Shown: positions 17,313-26,231 of the stretch, piece after piece | How the letters are laid out: every line of letters begins with the position of its first letter | Numbering within the stretch: position 1 is the stretch's first letter | Origin: JADLAT01 sp964348795 | Lineage (GTDB): Bacteria > Pseudomonadota > Alphaproteobacteria > Micavibrionales > Micavibrionaceae | Direction of reading: 5' to 3' | Assembly: GCA_964348795.1 (NCBI GenBank) | Contig: CAYGDY010000002.1 | Coordinates: 124,001-188,000, forward strand | DNA length: 64,000 bases | Made by a program: the position numbers and the translations under genes | Notes under the pieces: generated by a model | The model's database searches: none | What the model was told of the DNA's origin: nothing | The model's input: the letters and a program-made list of their open reading frames with translations, nothing else

Positions 17313-18689
17313 ATGCGTCTTATGATTATCGGCCAGCTCGAAGGCTATATCTCCCAAGCCGGAAAAATCGCCCTGCAAAAAGGGGCCAAGGTCATCCATT
17401 GCGAGGATACGGAGCAAGCTATTGGCGCGCTCCTCAACGGACGAGGAGCCGATCTGGCCATGGTGGACGTGAAGCAAAAAATCCGAGAATTTGTTACACG
17501 CCTAGAAGCCGAGCGCATTCACATGCCCGTTATTGCCTGCGGAATCGGCACGGATGCCCGCGCCGCCGTGAAGGCCATTGAGCAAGGCGCGAAGGAATAC
17601 GTCCCCCTGCCCCCCGATGCAGATTTGATTGCCGCTGTGCTCTCCGCCGTGACGGAGGATCAACACGCGATGATTGCCTCTGACCCTTCCATGCAAAAAG
17701 TAGTCGCGCTGGCCGATAAAATCGCGCCCAGCGATGCCACCATCCTTGTTACCGGAGAATCCGGCACGGGGAAAGAGGTCATGAGCCAGTACATCCACCG
17801 CAAATCCAAGCGCAAGGACGGCCCCTTTATCGCCGTCAACTGTGCGGCCATTCCCGAAAATCTTCTGGAATCTGAATTGTTCGGCCATGAAAAAGGGGCC
17901 TTTACCGGCGCAACAGGCAGACGTATCGGGAAATTCGAGGAAGCCGACAAAGGTACGCTCTTGCTGGACGAAGTGAGCGAAATGCATCCTGCCCTTCAGG
18001 CCAAGCTCCTGCGCGCCCTTCAGGAGCGTGAAATCACACGCGTGGGAAGCAACGATTCCGTTAAAGTCGATGTGCGTATCATTGCGACGTCCAACCGGAA
18101 CCTCGAACAATCGGTGCAGAAGGGCGATTTTCGGGAGGATCTGTATTTCCGCCTCAACGTGGTCAATCTGGGCTTACCGGCCCTGCGGGAGCGCCCCAGC
18201 GATATCGTCGCGCTGGCCCAGTTTTTTGCCGATAAATATGCACTGGCCAATGGCATGCCCAAGAAAAAACTCTCTGCTCCCGCGCAAGCCAAGCTCAAAG
18301 CCTATGGCTGGCGCGGAAATATCCGCGAGCTGGAAAACACCATGCACCGCGCCATTTTGGTTTCCATGGATGATGAAATGGAACCCGAAGCCATCCATGT
18401 GCAGGAAAGTGCATTCTCTCCGGCCGCGCCTAAAACAACAGCGCCGCTTTCGCCCGCCAGTACGCCCTCGAAATCCGTACAAAATCCTGGCGGCGTGGAA
18501 GTACTGGTGGGTAGAACCATCGCCGAAGTCGAACGGGATATGATCATCAACACGCTGGAGCACTGCCTCGGCAACCGGACCCATGCCGCCAATATTCTGG
18601 GGATTTCCATCCGCACCCTGCGCAACAAACTCCACCAGTACAAGGATGAAGGCCTCTCCCTCCCTGCCTCCGCGGGCGGAGAGGGGTAA
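17313..18689 (+). CDS. flbD: Sigma-54-dependent flagellar regulator FlbD
   Basis: Activates late (and represses early) flagellar genes in Caulobacter-type systems. 458 aa: a reduced receiver-like N-terminal region (1–115), an AAA+ domain with Walker A GESGTGKE (148–155) and the sigma-54 contact loop GAFTGA (195–200), then a Fis-type helix-turn-helix at the C-terminus (NRTHAANILGISIRTLRNKL). The receiver lacks a clear acidic pocket, as in known FlbDs. I choose the ATG at 17313 because AAGGA lies 7 nt upstream; the ATG at 17307 is too close. The last codons (SLPASAGGEG) run into a G-rich palindrome. Confidence 0.95.
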   Translation: MRLMIIGQLEGYISQAGKIALQKGAKVIHCEDTEQAIGALLNGRGADLAMVDVKQKIREFVTRLEAERIHMPVIACGIGTDARAAVKAIEQGAKEYVPLPPDADLIAAVLSAVTEDQHAMIASDPSMQKVVALADKIAPSDATILVTGESGTGKEVMSQYIHRKSKRKDGPFIAVNCAAIPENLLESELFGHEKGAFTGATGRRIGKFEEADKGTLLLDEVSEMHPALQAKLLRALQEREITRVGSNDSVKVDVRIIATSNRNLEQSVQKGDFREDLYFRLNVVNLGLPALRERPSDIVALAQFFADKYALANGMPKKKLSAPAQAKLKAYGWRGNIRELENTMHRAILVSMDDEMEPEAIHVQESAFSPAAPKTTAPLSPASTPSKSVQNPGGVEVLVGRTIAEVERDMIINTLEHCLGNRTHAANILGISIRTLRNKLHQYKDEGLSLPASAGGEG

Positions 18690-18707
18690 TATTTCAAAAT
18701 CTTGGTG

Positions 18708-18796
18708 CGTCATCGCGAGGCTCTGGAAAGAGCCGTGGCGATCCAGAGCGGTAAAGATATGGATTGCTTCGTTGGCTTCGCCGCCTCGCAATGACG
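18708..18796. repeat. Dispersed repeat family B, copy 1
   Basis: Begins CGTCATCGCGAGG and ends CTCGCAATGACG, with GATCCAG and TGGATTGCTTCG in the middle, giving a long interrupted palindrome. Related copies lie at 62185–62270 and 62960–63042. It follows flbD directly and precedes the end of the convergent NifU-domain gene, so it may also act as a bidirectional hairpin. Confidence 0.75.
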
Positions 18797-18814
18797 GATT
18801 TTTAAGGGAAGTAA

Positions 18815-19483
18815 CTAAAAATCGAGACCATTTTGAGGCGTTTCCTCGGTTTCCAGACTCCACCCCTTCCACTCGTTCAACAATTCAAACCGGTATTCCG
18901 GCACGGCCTTTTGCAATTGCCGGAAAGAGATCATCTCCGGATTGGGGCAATGCTGGCACCGGCCGACAAATCCCACACGGACAACCTCATCGGGGTTTTC
19001 AATCGGCGCGACAATAATAGAGCCTCCATCAGCCACAACATGTTCGGCCGCATGCATCTGGATTTTCCGGTAGAGGTCCCGATTGAGCGCACTCACCGGT
19101 TTGATCACCGCAAAGCCTTCATTTTCGGCCAGTTGATTGACCGGCTCGCAAAAACCGCCATCGTACAAAAAGCACGAGCGCAGTGACCCTGGCAACGATT
19201 GCGGTACGTTTTGGGCTCCGCCCACACGCCCCTCCTTCGTGACAAACCATTTATCATGGTACAGCCCGCCATAGCCCATCCGTTTTTCATTCCAGAGCTT
19301 AGCCTTTGCGTTGGGCTGTGGCCCTTGCCCCCACGGAAAGGGCCGCCCTAAATTCGCACTCAGCACATCCGACACCGAAGCCAGATGACACCCCTCCGGC
19401 ACATCATCCAACGGAGTCCGGCAAATCGCCTTGTCGCCAGGGGGTAATAACAACCAGTTTTCCAAATCATTTGCGTCTTTCAT
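18815..19483 (-). CDS. NifU-like domain protein with unknown N-terminal domain
   Basis: 222 aa. Residues about 138–202 match the NifU C-terminal (Fe–S scaffold) pattern: a helix, DGG (152–154), strands VVRVGFVG, then Cys176-x2-Cys179 followed by PNPEM and KAVPEY. This domain normally carries a transient Fe–S cluster. Residues 1–137 are not recognised; they contain Cys21, Cys32, Cys104 and Cys112. A GGAGG Shine-Dalgarno lies 6 nt before the ATG. It is divergent from the TrmB-type regulator 97 bp away, which may control it. Confidence 0.78.
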   Translation of the reverse strand: MKDANDLENWLLLPPGDKAICRTPLDDVPEGCHLASVSDVLSANLGRPFPWGQGPQPNAKAKLWNEKRMGYGGLYHDKWFVTKEGRVGGAQNVPQSLPGSLRSCFLYDGGFCEPVNQLAENEGFAVIKPVSALNRDLYRKIQMHAAEHVVADGGSIIVAPIENPDEVVRVGFVGRCQHCPNPEMISFRQLQKAVPEYRFELLNEWKGWSLETEETPQNGLDF

Positions 19484-19580
19484 AACAATCCTCCGTTTTA
19501 AGGTTTCGTACTGTCTATACTTTTTTGAAAAAATGTGTAAGAGTGTCGTGGCAAGTCGACAACATGGAGCAAGACCCTAC

Positions 19581-20396
19581 GTGCTGGAAAATATTTTGAA
19601 GGCGCTGGATGTGACAGGAGACGAGGCCCGCACGTATCTGGCGCTCCTTGAGCACGTCAAGCCTGTGACGGCCGGCACGCTCTCCAAACAGCTCGGGCTG
19701 GCGCGGGCTTCTCTTTACGGCTATCTCGGCCGCCTGCAGGATAAAGGGCTCGTCCGGCAATCCCAACAGAGCAACATCAAGACCTTTTATCCGGAAGACC
19801 CGAAAAAGATAGATCTGCTCTTCAAAAGGGAAATTGAAACGCTCGAGAAATCACGGAAAATTTTTCAAAACATTCTTCCCACGCTCCAGAGCAAAACACA
19901 GCACGCCTTGCGCGCACCGCGCTTTACATTTTTTGAAGGTGTGGAGGGTGTTCAGCATGTGCTGAACGACATGCTTCTCTACCGCGATATTGCAACGTCA
20001 TCTCTTTGGCCCATCAAAGAGATGATGGAGATTCTCTCGCCCGAATTTTTCCGCTATCACAACACAGCGCGGATCAAAAACAATATCTCCGTACGGGCCC
20101 TGTGGCCCAAAAACAGGGTGGCCAATGTGCGAAAATATCCCTTTATGGGTGGCGGCACAGGGTTCTTGCGCGAAATCCGCATTGTACCAGACACGATTGA
20201 TTACACGATGGGATACTGGATTTATCAGGATAAAATCGCGTATCTGTCTTCCCGCAGGGAAAGCTTTGGCTTTATCATCGAAAGCGCGGAAATGGTGCAA
20301 ACAACCCAAGCCCAGTTTGATTTTATCTGGGCACACTCCCAGAAAACCAAAGCCCAGTCCGAAGAAACAGACGCGTTTTTACAGGAGATTTCTTGA
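19581..20396 (+). CDS. TrmB-type transcriptional regulator
   Basis: 271 aa. The N-terminal winged-helix (LKALDVTGDEARTYLALLE, then TAGTLSKQLGLARASLYGYL) matches the TrmB/HTH pattern, followed by a coiled segment and a C-terminal ligand-type domain. GTG at 19581 gives the family's normal N-terminus; ATG 19533 is an alternative without a visible ribosome site. It is divergent from the NifU-domain gene and probably regulates it or itself. The effector is unknown. Confidence 0.82.
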   Translation: MLENILKALDVTGDEARTYLALLEHVKPVTAGTLSKQLGLARASLYGYLGRLQDKGLVRQSQQSNIKTFYPEDPKKIDLLFKREIETLEKSRKIFQNILPTLQSKTQHALRAPRFTFFEGVEGVQHVLNDMLLYRDIATSSLWPIKEMMEILSPEFFRYHNTARIKNNISVRALWPKNRVANVRKYPFMGGGTGFLREIRIVPDTIDYTMGYWIYQDKIAYLSSRRESFGFIIESAEMVQTTQAQFDFIWAHSQKTKAQSEETDAFLQEIS

Positions 20397-20402
20397 CGGG
20401 AA

Positions 20403-20867
20403 TCACCGCTCCGGCACCGCTTCAAACGTGGTGTCTTTCAGACCGGTCACACGAATTTTGGCACCAGCCGGCAAGTCCTGCGGACAGGAGACTTTCCAGT
20501 GCGAATCATCCACACGGATTTTTCCAAACCCGTTGACAATGGGCTCTTCCAGCGCAAAGACACGGCCCACATACTGCCCGCCGCGCTTATTGAGGAACGG
20601 TTCATCTGTTTCAAATGTATTAGGATGTTTTTTCTGGTAGACCCGCCAGCCCAGCGCCCCGATCACCGCCAGAACCGCCCACAACACACCTTGAATCTGC
20701 CACGACAAGGCGGGGACCATCATCGTGACGGCGCCCACGATCACAGCAGACACGCCAAACCACAGGAAGAAAAACCCCATCACAAGCACTTCGAGCACAA
20801 AGCAAACCCCCGCCACAACCCACCAGTGCCAATATTCGAGCAACGTCAGGTCAAACCCGAAGATCAT
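20403..20867 (-). CDS. NfeD-family membrane protein
   Basis: 154 aa. Two to three transmembrane helices (about 10–75), then a C-terminal OB-fold domain (about 90–150: GRVFALEEPIVNGFGKIRVDD). This is the short NfeD type that accompanies SPFH-domain proteins. It overlaps the end of the upstream qmcA gene by 4 nt on the same strand, so the two are co-translated and probably form a membrane-microdomain complex. Confidence 0.92.
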   Translation of the reverse strand: MIFGFDLTLLEYWHWWVVAGVCFVLEVLVMGFFFLWFGVSAVIVGAVTMMVPALSWQIQGVLWAVLAVIGALGWRVYQKKHPNTFETDEPFLNKRGGQYVGRVFALEEPIVNGFGKIRVDDSHWKVSCPQDLPAGAKIRVTGLKDTTFEAVPER

Positions 20868-21784
20868 TTCTTGGCACTCCCCTGACCAAAGGCTTCCTTG
20901 GCAATTTCAGCCACCCCGCCAATGGCCCCGATAACATTGGAGGCTTCAAGCGGCATGAACAGGATTTTCTGATTCGGAGAATTGGCAAACATGCCCAGCG
21001 CCTCGATATATTTCTGCGCCACAAAGTAATTCACCGCCTGCACGTTTCCGGCTGAAATGGCTTCCGACACCATCTGCGTGGCTCTGGCTTCAGCTTGTGC
21101 AGAACGCTCCCGCGCTTCGGCGTCTTTAAACGCCGCTTCCTTGCGCCCTTCGGCTTCCAAAATGGCAGACTGTTTTTCCCCTTCTGCCCGCAAAATCGCG
21201 GCTTCCCGTGCGCCGGACGCTTCCAGAACGGTCGCGCGCTTTTCACGTTCGGCCTTCATCTGGCGGCCCATCGATTCCACAAGATCCCGCGGCGGGGTAA
21301 TATCCTTGATCTCGATCCGCGTGACTTTGAGCCCCCAAGGCTCTGTCGCCGCATCCACAATGCTCAGCAAACGGGCATTGATCGTATCACGCTCGGACAA
21401 GAGCTGGTCCATATCCATGGACCCCATCACCGTCCGCAAATTCGTCATCGTGAGGTTCAGCACCGCGCGCTCCAGATCCCGCACCTCATAGGCGGCCCGC
21501 GCCGCATTCAAGACCTGATAGAATACCACCCCGTCCACCTTCACAAGGGCGTTATCCTTCGTAATCACTTCCTGCGAAGGCACATCCAGCACGTTTTCCA
21601 TCATGTTCATCTTGGCCCCGATGGAATCCACAAACGGCACGATAAAGTGCAGGCCAGGATCCAGCGTCATGGTGTATTTTCCGAATCGCTCCACCGTGAA
21701 CTGATACCCTTGCGGCACCGACTTGATGCCCTTGAACACCAACAAAACGCACAACCCGATAAAAACAAAAACCAACGGTTCCAT
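20864..21784 (-). CDS. qmcA: SPFH/band 7 protein, QmcA/stomatin-like
   Basis: 306 aa with an N-terminal membrane segment (about 3–18), an SPFH domain (about 22–180: PGLHFIVPF, DGVVFYQV, ERDTINARL) and a coiled-coil tail rich in Glu/Ala/Arg (about 185–260). Such proteins build membrane microdomains and modulate FtsH-type proteolysis in other bacteria. Paired with nfeD downstream. Confidence 0.93.
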   Translation of the reverse strand: MEPLVFVFIGLCVLLVFKGIKSVPQGYQFTVERFGKYTMTLDPGLHFIVPFVDSIGAKMNMMENVLDVPSQEVITKDNALVKVDGVVFYQVLNAARAAYEVRDLERAVLNLTMTNLRTVMGSMDMDQLLSERDTINARLLSIVDAATEPWGLKVTRIEIKDITPPRDLVESMGRQMKAEREKRATVLEASGAREAAILRAEGEKQSAILEAEGRKEAAFKDAEARERSAQAEARATQMVSEAISAGNVQAVNYFVAQKYIEALGMFANSPNQKILFMPLEASNVIGAIGGVAEIAKEAFGQGSAKK

Positions 21785-21840
21785 TGTCCCTCAAACCTTC
21801 AAAAAAACCTGAACAAAACAAGAGCATCCCCACCTTCCCT

Positions 21841-21974
21841 CGTCATCCCGTGGGCATTTTGCGAAAGCAAAATTCGCACGCACGGGACCCAGAAAAGAGA
21901 GCGGCTTGGCCGCTCACCTCAAACTGGACTCCCGCACTTTAAGCTTGCCTACGGCAAGCGGCGGGGGTGACTCG
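21841..21974. repeat. Dispersed repeat family A, copy 2
   Basis: Related to 10981–11110 over its whole length. Starts CGTCATCCCGTGGGC, contains TTTTGCGAAAGCAAAATTC as a near-perfect hairpin, CACGGGACCC, GAAAAGAGAG, then GCTTGCC/GGCAAGC arms and a G-rich end. It fills the gap between qmcA and the acetyltransferase gene; nothing else is seen in 21785–22051. Confidence 0.75.
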
Positions 21975-22051
21975 GAGGTGGTTATCCCTCTTGCTAATTG
22001 TACACCCCTGCGCCACACTTACAAACGCTCTTTCAAGCCCTTCCACAACTT

Positions 22052-22573
22052 TCAAAGTTTTTTGATCATCATCAGGCAGAGTTCATCATCTACGGGGCGA
22101 AATTCTCCGAACGCGACCTGTTGCCTGTCATACGTGACACCATAGCCATCGGGCACATACCCCAGCCCTATATAGAGTTTTTGCGGCGGACCATATGCGC
22201 TGTGTACTCCGACCCCGATCCCCATATAGTCCAGTTTTTTTTGTCGCGCCAGCCCTTCACAATGGGCTATAATCGCAGTCGCAATCCCCTTGCGTCTGTG
22301 GACGCGCAGGACATTCAAGTCCTGAATCTCCGGAAACCCCATCGTTTTGAAAAACCCGTATTTGGGGGCCCAGTTCAAAATACAATACCCAACGATCTCC
22401 TGCGCAAGACAGGCCAGAACGATATGACGCAGGCCCTCGAGCTGGTAATTGTACTGATGCGCGAAATAATCGGCATCGTGCCCCTGCCCCGCCGTCTCGG
22501 GGAATCCCTCCAGCGCGTTCAGATCTTCTGCCGTGGCAAAGCGAATCCCGAAGTTTTCCAGTTGCATCTTCAT
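22052..22573 (-). CDS. GNAT-family N-acetyltransferase
   Basis: 173 aa. Acetyl-CoA-binding motif A is visible as VLRVHRRKGIATAIIAHCE (Q/RxxGxG/A pattern), with motif B near AYGPPQKLYIGLGYVPDG. The substrate is unknown. The ATG at 22573 is preceded by GAGGG as Shine-Dalgarno; the longer reading frame upstream overlaps the divergent gene and is unlikely. Confidence 0.9.
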   Translation of the reverse strand: MKMQLENFGIRFATAEDLNALEGFPETAGQGHDADYFAHQYNYQLEGLRHIVLACLAQEIVGYCILNWAPKYGFFKTMGFPEIQDLNVLRVHRRKGIATAIIAHCEGLARQKKLDYMGIGVGVHSAYGPPQKLYIGLGYVPDGYGVTYDRQQVAFGEFRPVDDELCLMMIKKL

Positions 22574-22598
22574 AGCCCTCTGCTTTAATATATGCCTG

Positions 22599-23180
22599 AT
22601 GCAAAAGCAAATACCCTTTTTCGTGGCAGGCTTTCTCCTTCTCCCGTTTTGGACAGCACCGTCTTTCGGGCAGGAACGCGAATATACGCCAGGCCTGCAC
22701 CACAGCACCCTCTGGCACGATCCCGCGCCACAAGACGCAACCGCAGGTTCGGATTCTCCGCTTTCAGGCTATCAAAAAACCCGTATTCCTTACCCCGCGC
22801 GCCCCCAAATCCCGCATGCCGCGCCGGTAGAACCGGAAGCCGCAGGGACGGACACCGCGCCCGATTCCCAAAAGGAGACAGCGGAAAAAATCTGGGAAAA
22901 ATACAAAGCACTGGTCGCAGGCGGTTCCGATACGCCGGAGACAGAACAGACACAAGACTCGAAACACGCTACATCCCTGAACAACATGGGCACCGGTGTG
23001 GACCGTCAGGACTCTGCCCCCGCTCGCCCACCGGAACCCAGCGCCCCACAGGCCGGTATTTCCTCCGTGCTTCAGGAATGGCAAAGCAATAAAGCGGAGC
23101 AGAAGGAAATGCGCGCCAGACACTACCCCATACCCGACAATCTGAAATCGTTTCGGGCAGGACAGGGACAGAAACCATAA
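22599..23180 (+). CDS. Hypothetical exported Pro/Gln-rich protein
   Basis: 193 aa, not recognised. It has a signal peptide (about 1–24, ending near SFG) followed by a low-complexity Pro/Ala/Glu/Gln-rich region that is probably disordered, and a short helical C-terminus (VLQEWQSNKAEQKEMRARHY). It is divergent from the acetyltransferase, 25 bp apart, and ends 4 bp before ispB, so it may be co-transcribed with ispB. The low-complexity sequence makes function prediction impossible. Confidence 0.65.
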   Translation: MQKQIPFFVAGFLLLPFWTAPSFGQEREYTPGLHHSTLWHDPAPQDATAGSDSPLSGYQKTRIPYPARPQIPHAAPVEPEAAGTDTAPDSQKETAEKIWEKYKALVAGGSDTPETEQTQDSKHATSLNNMGTGVDRQDSAPARPPEPSAPQAGISSVLQEWQSNKAEQKEMRARHYPIPDNLKSFRAGQGQKP

Positions 23181-23184
23181 AACC

Positions 23185-24207
23185 ATGTCACAGCCCTCCC
23201 CAGCCCCTTGCGTGACCGCCCCCACGACACAAACGCCTGTCGAATGCCTGTCGTACCTGCTGGACACCGATATGCGGGCAGTCAACGCGCTTATTCTGGA
23301 GCGGATGCACTCGCCGGTGGCCTTGATCCCGCAACTGGCCACTTATCTGATTGCGGCGGGCGGCAAGCGTATCCGGCCCCTTCTGACACTCGCCACCACA
23401 CAGCTTTATCAAGGCGATATGACGCTGGCCCACAAGCTCTCTGCCTCTGTGGAATTTATCCATACCGCCACCTTGTTGCACGATGATGTCGCGGATGAAA
23501 GTCTGGAGCGCAGGGGGCAGGATACCGCCAATGTCGTCTTCGGCAATCAGGCCAGTGTTCTGGTCGGAGATTTTCTGTTTTCCCGCGCCTTCCAGCTCAT
23601 GACGGAATGTGGCTCCATAGAAGTCCTGCGGATTTTATCCGAATCCTCTGCCATCATTGCGCAAGGAGAAGTGCTCCAGCTCACGACAGCACAAAATCTG
23701 GATACAACGCTGGAGACGTATCTGGAGGTTATCACAGCCAAAACCGCCGCACTGTTCTCTGCGGCCTGTGAAGTGGGCCCTGTGATTGCAGGGGCGCCGC
23801 CCCCGCATTGCCATGCCATGGCCCAATATGGCCTCAACATGGGGATTGCCTTCCAGATTGCCGATGACACGCTGGACTACACCGCCGAGCAAAAGACTCT
23901 CGGCAAAACGGTGGGCGATGATTTTCGGGAAGGAAAAATGACCGCGCCCGTCCTGTTTGCCCTGAAAGAGGCCGACACAAGCGAACGCGCTTTCTGGCAC
24001 AGAACCATGACCCTGCGAGATCAAACCCCTACGGACCTTGCGCACGCACAGGCCCTGATTGCCGGCCACAACGCCATAAACCAGTCCATGACACTGGCCC
24101 GTCAGTACGGGGACCGTGCCGTGAACGCCCTTTCCCTCCTGCCCGAAACACCCCTCAGGCAGATTCTGGCCGATCTGGTATCCTACGCCATAACACGAAA
24201 TTCCTAG
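23185..24207 (+). CDS. ispB: Polyprenyl diphosphate synthase (ubiquinone side chain)
   Basis: Makes the long-chain isoprenoid diphosphate used for ubiquinone. 340 aa with both aspartate-rich motifs: DDVAD at 100–104 (first, followed by RRG) and DDTLD at 227–231 (second), and GGKRIRP at 59–65. All-trans long-chain type by similarity; octa- versus decaprenyl cannot be told from sequence. The end overlaps the end of the convergent response regulator by 4 bp. Confidence 0.95.
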   Translation: MSQPSPAPCVTAPTTQTPVECLSYLLDTDMRAVNALILERMHSPVALIPQLATYLIAAGGKRIRPLLTLATTQLYQGDMTLAHKLSASVEFIHTATLLHDDVADESLERRGQDTANVVFGNQASVLVGDFLFSRAFQLMTECGSIEVLRILSESSAIIAQGEVLQLTTAQNLDTTLETYLEVITAKTAALFSAACEVGPVIAGAPPPHCHAMAQYGLNMGIAFQIADDTLDYTAEQKTLGKTVGDDFREGKMTAPVLFALKEADTSERAFWHRTMTLRDQTPTDLAHAQALIAGHNAINQSMTLARQYGDRAVNALSLLPETPLRQILADLVSYAITRNS

Positions 24208-24623
24208 GTCTGGTACAATGTCAGGATTGTCTCGAACAATGTCGCGGTGTTAAAGGGTTTGTGAAGGACTCCGATGACCCCGAGCTGACGATATTGTTCC
24301 GTCATCACGACCCTGTCTGCTCCCGTGAGAAACAGCACAGGAATCACTTCGGCGCCTTCTGTCTGCCGGAGAGCACCCAGCGTATCGGGCCCGTTCATCT
24401 CCGGCATTTTCAGATCCAGAACTATCAGATCGGGATTGAGCACCTTTACGCGGTCCAGCAGTTCCTGCCCCGATCCGCATGTGACCAGAACCCCTTGATA
24501 ACCATTGCGTTCCAACGCCTCCCGAAAGATCATCCGCATATTGGGATCATCTTCGACATACACGATTCTTTCGGGAACCACTCTGCTTTCTGTTGCACTC
24601 CCAGACACGATCACACCTCTCAT
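24204..24623 (-). CDS. CheY-like single-domain response regulator
   Basis: 139 aa, only a receiver domain. The acidic pair (EDD, 24–26), phosphoacceptor Asp70 (VLDLKMPEMNG), Thr100 and Lys122 (HKPF) are all present, so it should be phosphorylated. There is no output domain and no histidine kinase next to it. Tail-to-tail with ispB. Confidence 0.92.
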   Translation of the reverse strand: MRGVIVSGSATESRVVPERIVYVEDDPNMRMIFREALERNGYQGVLVTCGSGQELLDRVKVLNPDLIVLDLKMPEMNGPDTLGALRQTEGAEVIPVLFLTGADRVVMTEQYRQLGVIGVLHKPFNTATLFETILTLYQT

Positions 24624-24772
24624 TTAAAAGGGGACCCTCGTCCCTCTTCTCATTCTACAGGAATTGTGACAATAGGACAAAATCCTGCGCCGGCGCAACA
24701 CACCAGCGCGTGCAATGCTCCCTCTCTCAAAATCGCTTTGCTTTCGGGAAGGGTGGCCTATATGATTTGACC

Positions 24773-25810
24773 ATGAATGAATGTTGCCATCCCCATCCCG
24801 TACAAAAACGAGGCCTTGGAATAGATTATGTCCTGTACGGTTCCCTCCTCCTGATTTTCCTCTCTCAACTTCTGGATCTGGCGCATGTACCGTTCGCAGG
24901 TTTTTCGGCCTTTGCCTCAACACAGCGCGAGATTTTGCGGGATATGTCATGGGGTCTTGCGCTCGGGATCCTTAGTGTTGGGCTGATCAACAAGGTCCCG
25001 CGGGAATATTTCACCGCCCTGATGGGACAGGGCTACAGCTTCCGCGATATTTTCAAGGCCGCCCTTGCGGGAGTCGCGCTGGATATGTGCAATCACGGCA
25101 TTCTTGTGATTTCCGGAAAACTCTATGAACGCGGCCTATCCCTCCCGCAGGTCATGGCTTTTCTGATTGCCAGTCCCTGGAACTCCCTCAGCCTGACCTT
25201 TATCCTGATTTCCCTGATCGGGTGGCAATGGACCCTTGCTTTTACGCTGGCCTCCCTGCTGATCGCGGTCTTATCCGGACTGGCGGCGCGACATCTGATC
25301 TGCAAGGGGGTTCTGCCCGCCAACCCCCATAGCATTGCTATCCCAGAAAATTTTGATCTGAAAGCCGATATCCGGTCGCGCTGGAAAGCATTCCGGTTTT
25401 CCGGTCACTGGGTCAGGGACGTGCTTTTAGATGGCTGGCATGACAGCCGGATGATTCTGCGCTGGATCGTGTTCGGGGCCGTCATAGCCTCGGCCATGCA
25501 TGCTTTCATTCCTGTTTCGCTTTTCAGTACATGGTTTGGCCCAAGTCTTTTCGGGCTTCTGGTCACGCTGGTGTTTACAACCCTGCTGGAGGTCTGTTCC
25601 GAAGGTTCCGTCCCTATTTCTGCTGAAATTCTTAAAACTGCGCATGCGCCTGGCAACAGCTTTGCATTTTTGATGGCAGGTGTTTCAACGGATTACACAG
25701 AAATTCTGGTGGTCAGGGAATTCACAAAAAGCTGGAAAATCGCGCTTTTTATTCCGCTTGTGACCGTTCCACAAATTCTTGTGCTCGGGGTTTTGATGAA
25801 TGGCTGGTAG
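24773..25810 (+). CDS. Permease, UPF0718/ArsP-like (DUF318) family
   Basis: 345 aa with about eight hydrophobic helices in two halves. Each half has a family-type loop (LDMCNHGILVISGKLYERG in the first, LEVCSEGSVPISAEIL in the second) of the YraQ/ArsP permease pattern with a Cys in each. Some members export organoarsenicals; the substrate here is unknown. The ATG at 24773 (MNECCHPHP) avoids a polar upstream extension. Short Cys/His-rich N-terminus is odd. Confidence 0.82.
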   Translation: MNECCHPHPVQKRGLGIDYVLYGSLLLIFLSQLLDLAHVPFAGFSAFASTQREILRDMSWGLALGILSVGLINKVPREYFTALMGQGYSFRDIFKAALAGVALDMCNHGILVISGKLYERGLSLPQVMAFLIASPWNSLSLTFILISLIGWQWTLAFTLASLLIAVLSGLAARHLICKGVLPANPHSIAIPENFDLKADIRSRWKAFRFSGHWVRDVLLDGWHDSRMILRWIVFGAVIASAMHAFIPVSLFSTWFGPSLFGLLVTLVFTTLLEVCSEGSVPISAEILKTAHAPGNSFAFLMAGVSTDYTEILVVREFTKSWKIALFIPLVTVPQILVLGVLMNGW

Positions 25811-25832
25811 GTCATTCCCCTAGGGTCTACCC

Positions 25833-26231
25833 CTACTTCCCGTGTTTTCCTTTCCCCTTGTGTCCGCAAGGGTAGGCATTGAACAGCGCGAGGGCCACCG
25901 CGGGTGCGGCGATAAAGGGCCCCTGATCCTGCTTGTTCCGGAAGAGATGCCGCACGACTTTCCTTTGGATTTCATACAGGCTTGTCCCTTCCGGCACGCA
26001 AAACTCCAGACTAGGCGCCGTCCCGAGGGAACTGATCAGATTGTGATAGTCCAAAATTCCGGCGATATAGGCCTGACAGGCAATATGACTGCCAGGCGAA
26101 AGCTCCTTGCCATCCTTATCACTGGCACAGACCTGCAACAGATAATCTCCTGAAAACTCTGCGGCCCTTACGGGGGGCATACACAGGCTACACAGCAAGA
26201 CCCCCCACATAAAACCTTTAATGATCCGCAT
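25833..26231 (-). CDS. Rap1a/Tai-like exported protein
   Basis: 132 aa with a signal peptide (about 1–24, ending VRAA). The mature part has the Rap1a/Tai pattern: YLLQVCASD, then CQAYIAGILD and FCVPEGTSL with conserved cysteines. Members of this family include periplasmic immunity proteins against type VI amidase effectors, but many genomes carry lone copies. No effector is adjacent. It overlaps the end of the upstream gene by 14 bp and is co-transcribed with it. Confidence 0.75.
   Translation of the reverse strand: MRIIKGFMWGVLLCSLCMPPVRAAEFSGDYLLQVCASDKDGKELSPGSHIACQAYIAGILDYHNLISSLGTAPSLEFCVPEGTSLYEIQRKVVRHLFRNKQDQGPFIAAPAVALALFNAYPCGHKGKGKHGK

Noticed and set aside
22533..22598. A longer N-terminus for the exported Pro-rich protein (start 22533)
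   Set aside because: It overlaps the divergent acetyltransferase gene; the ATG at 22599 gives a normal signal peptide.
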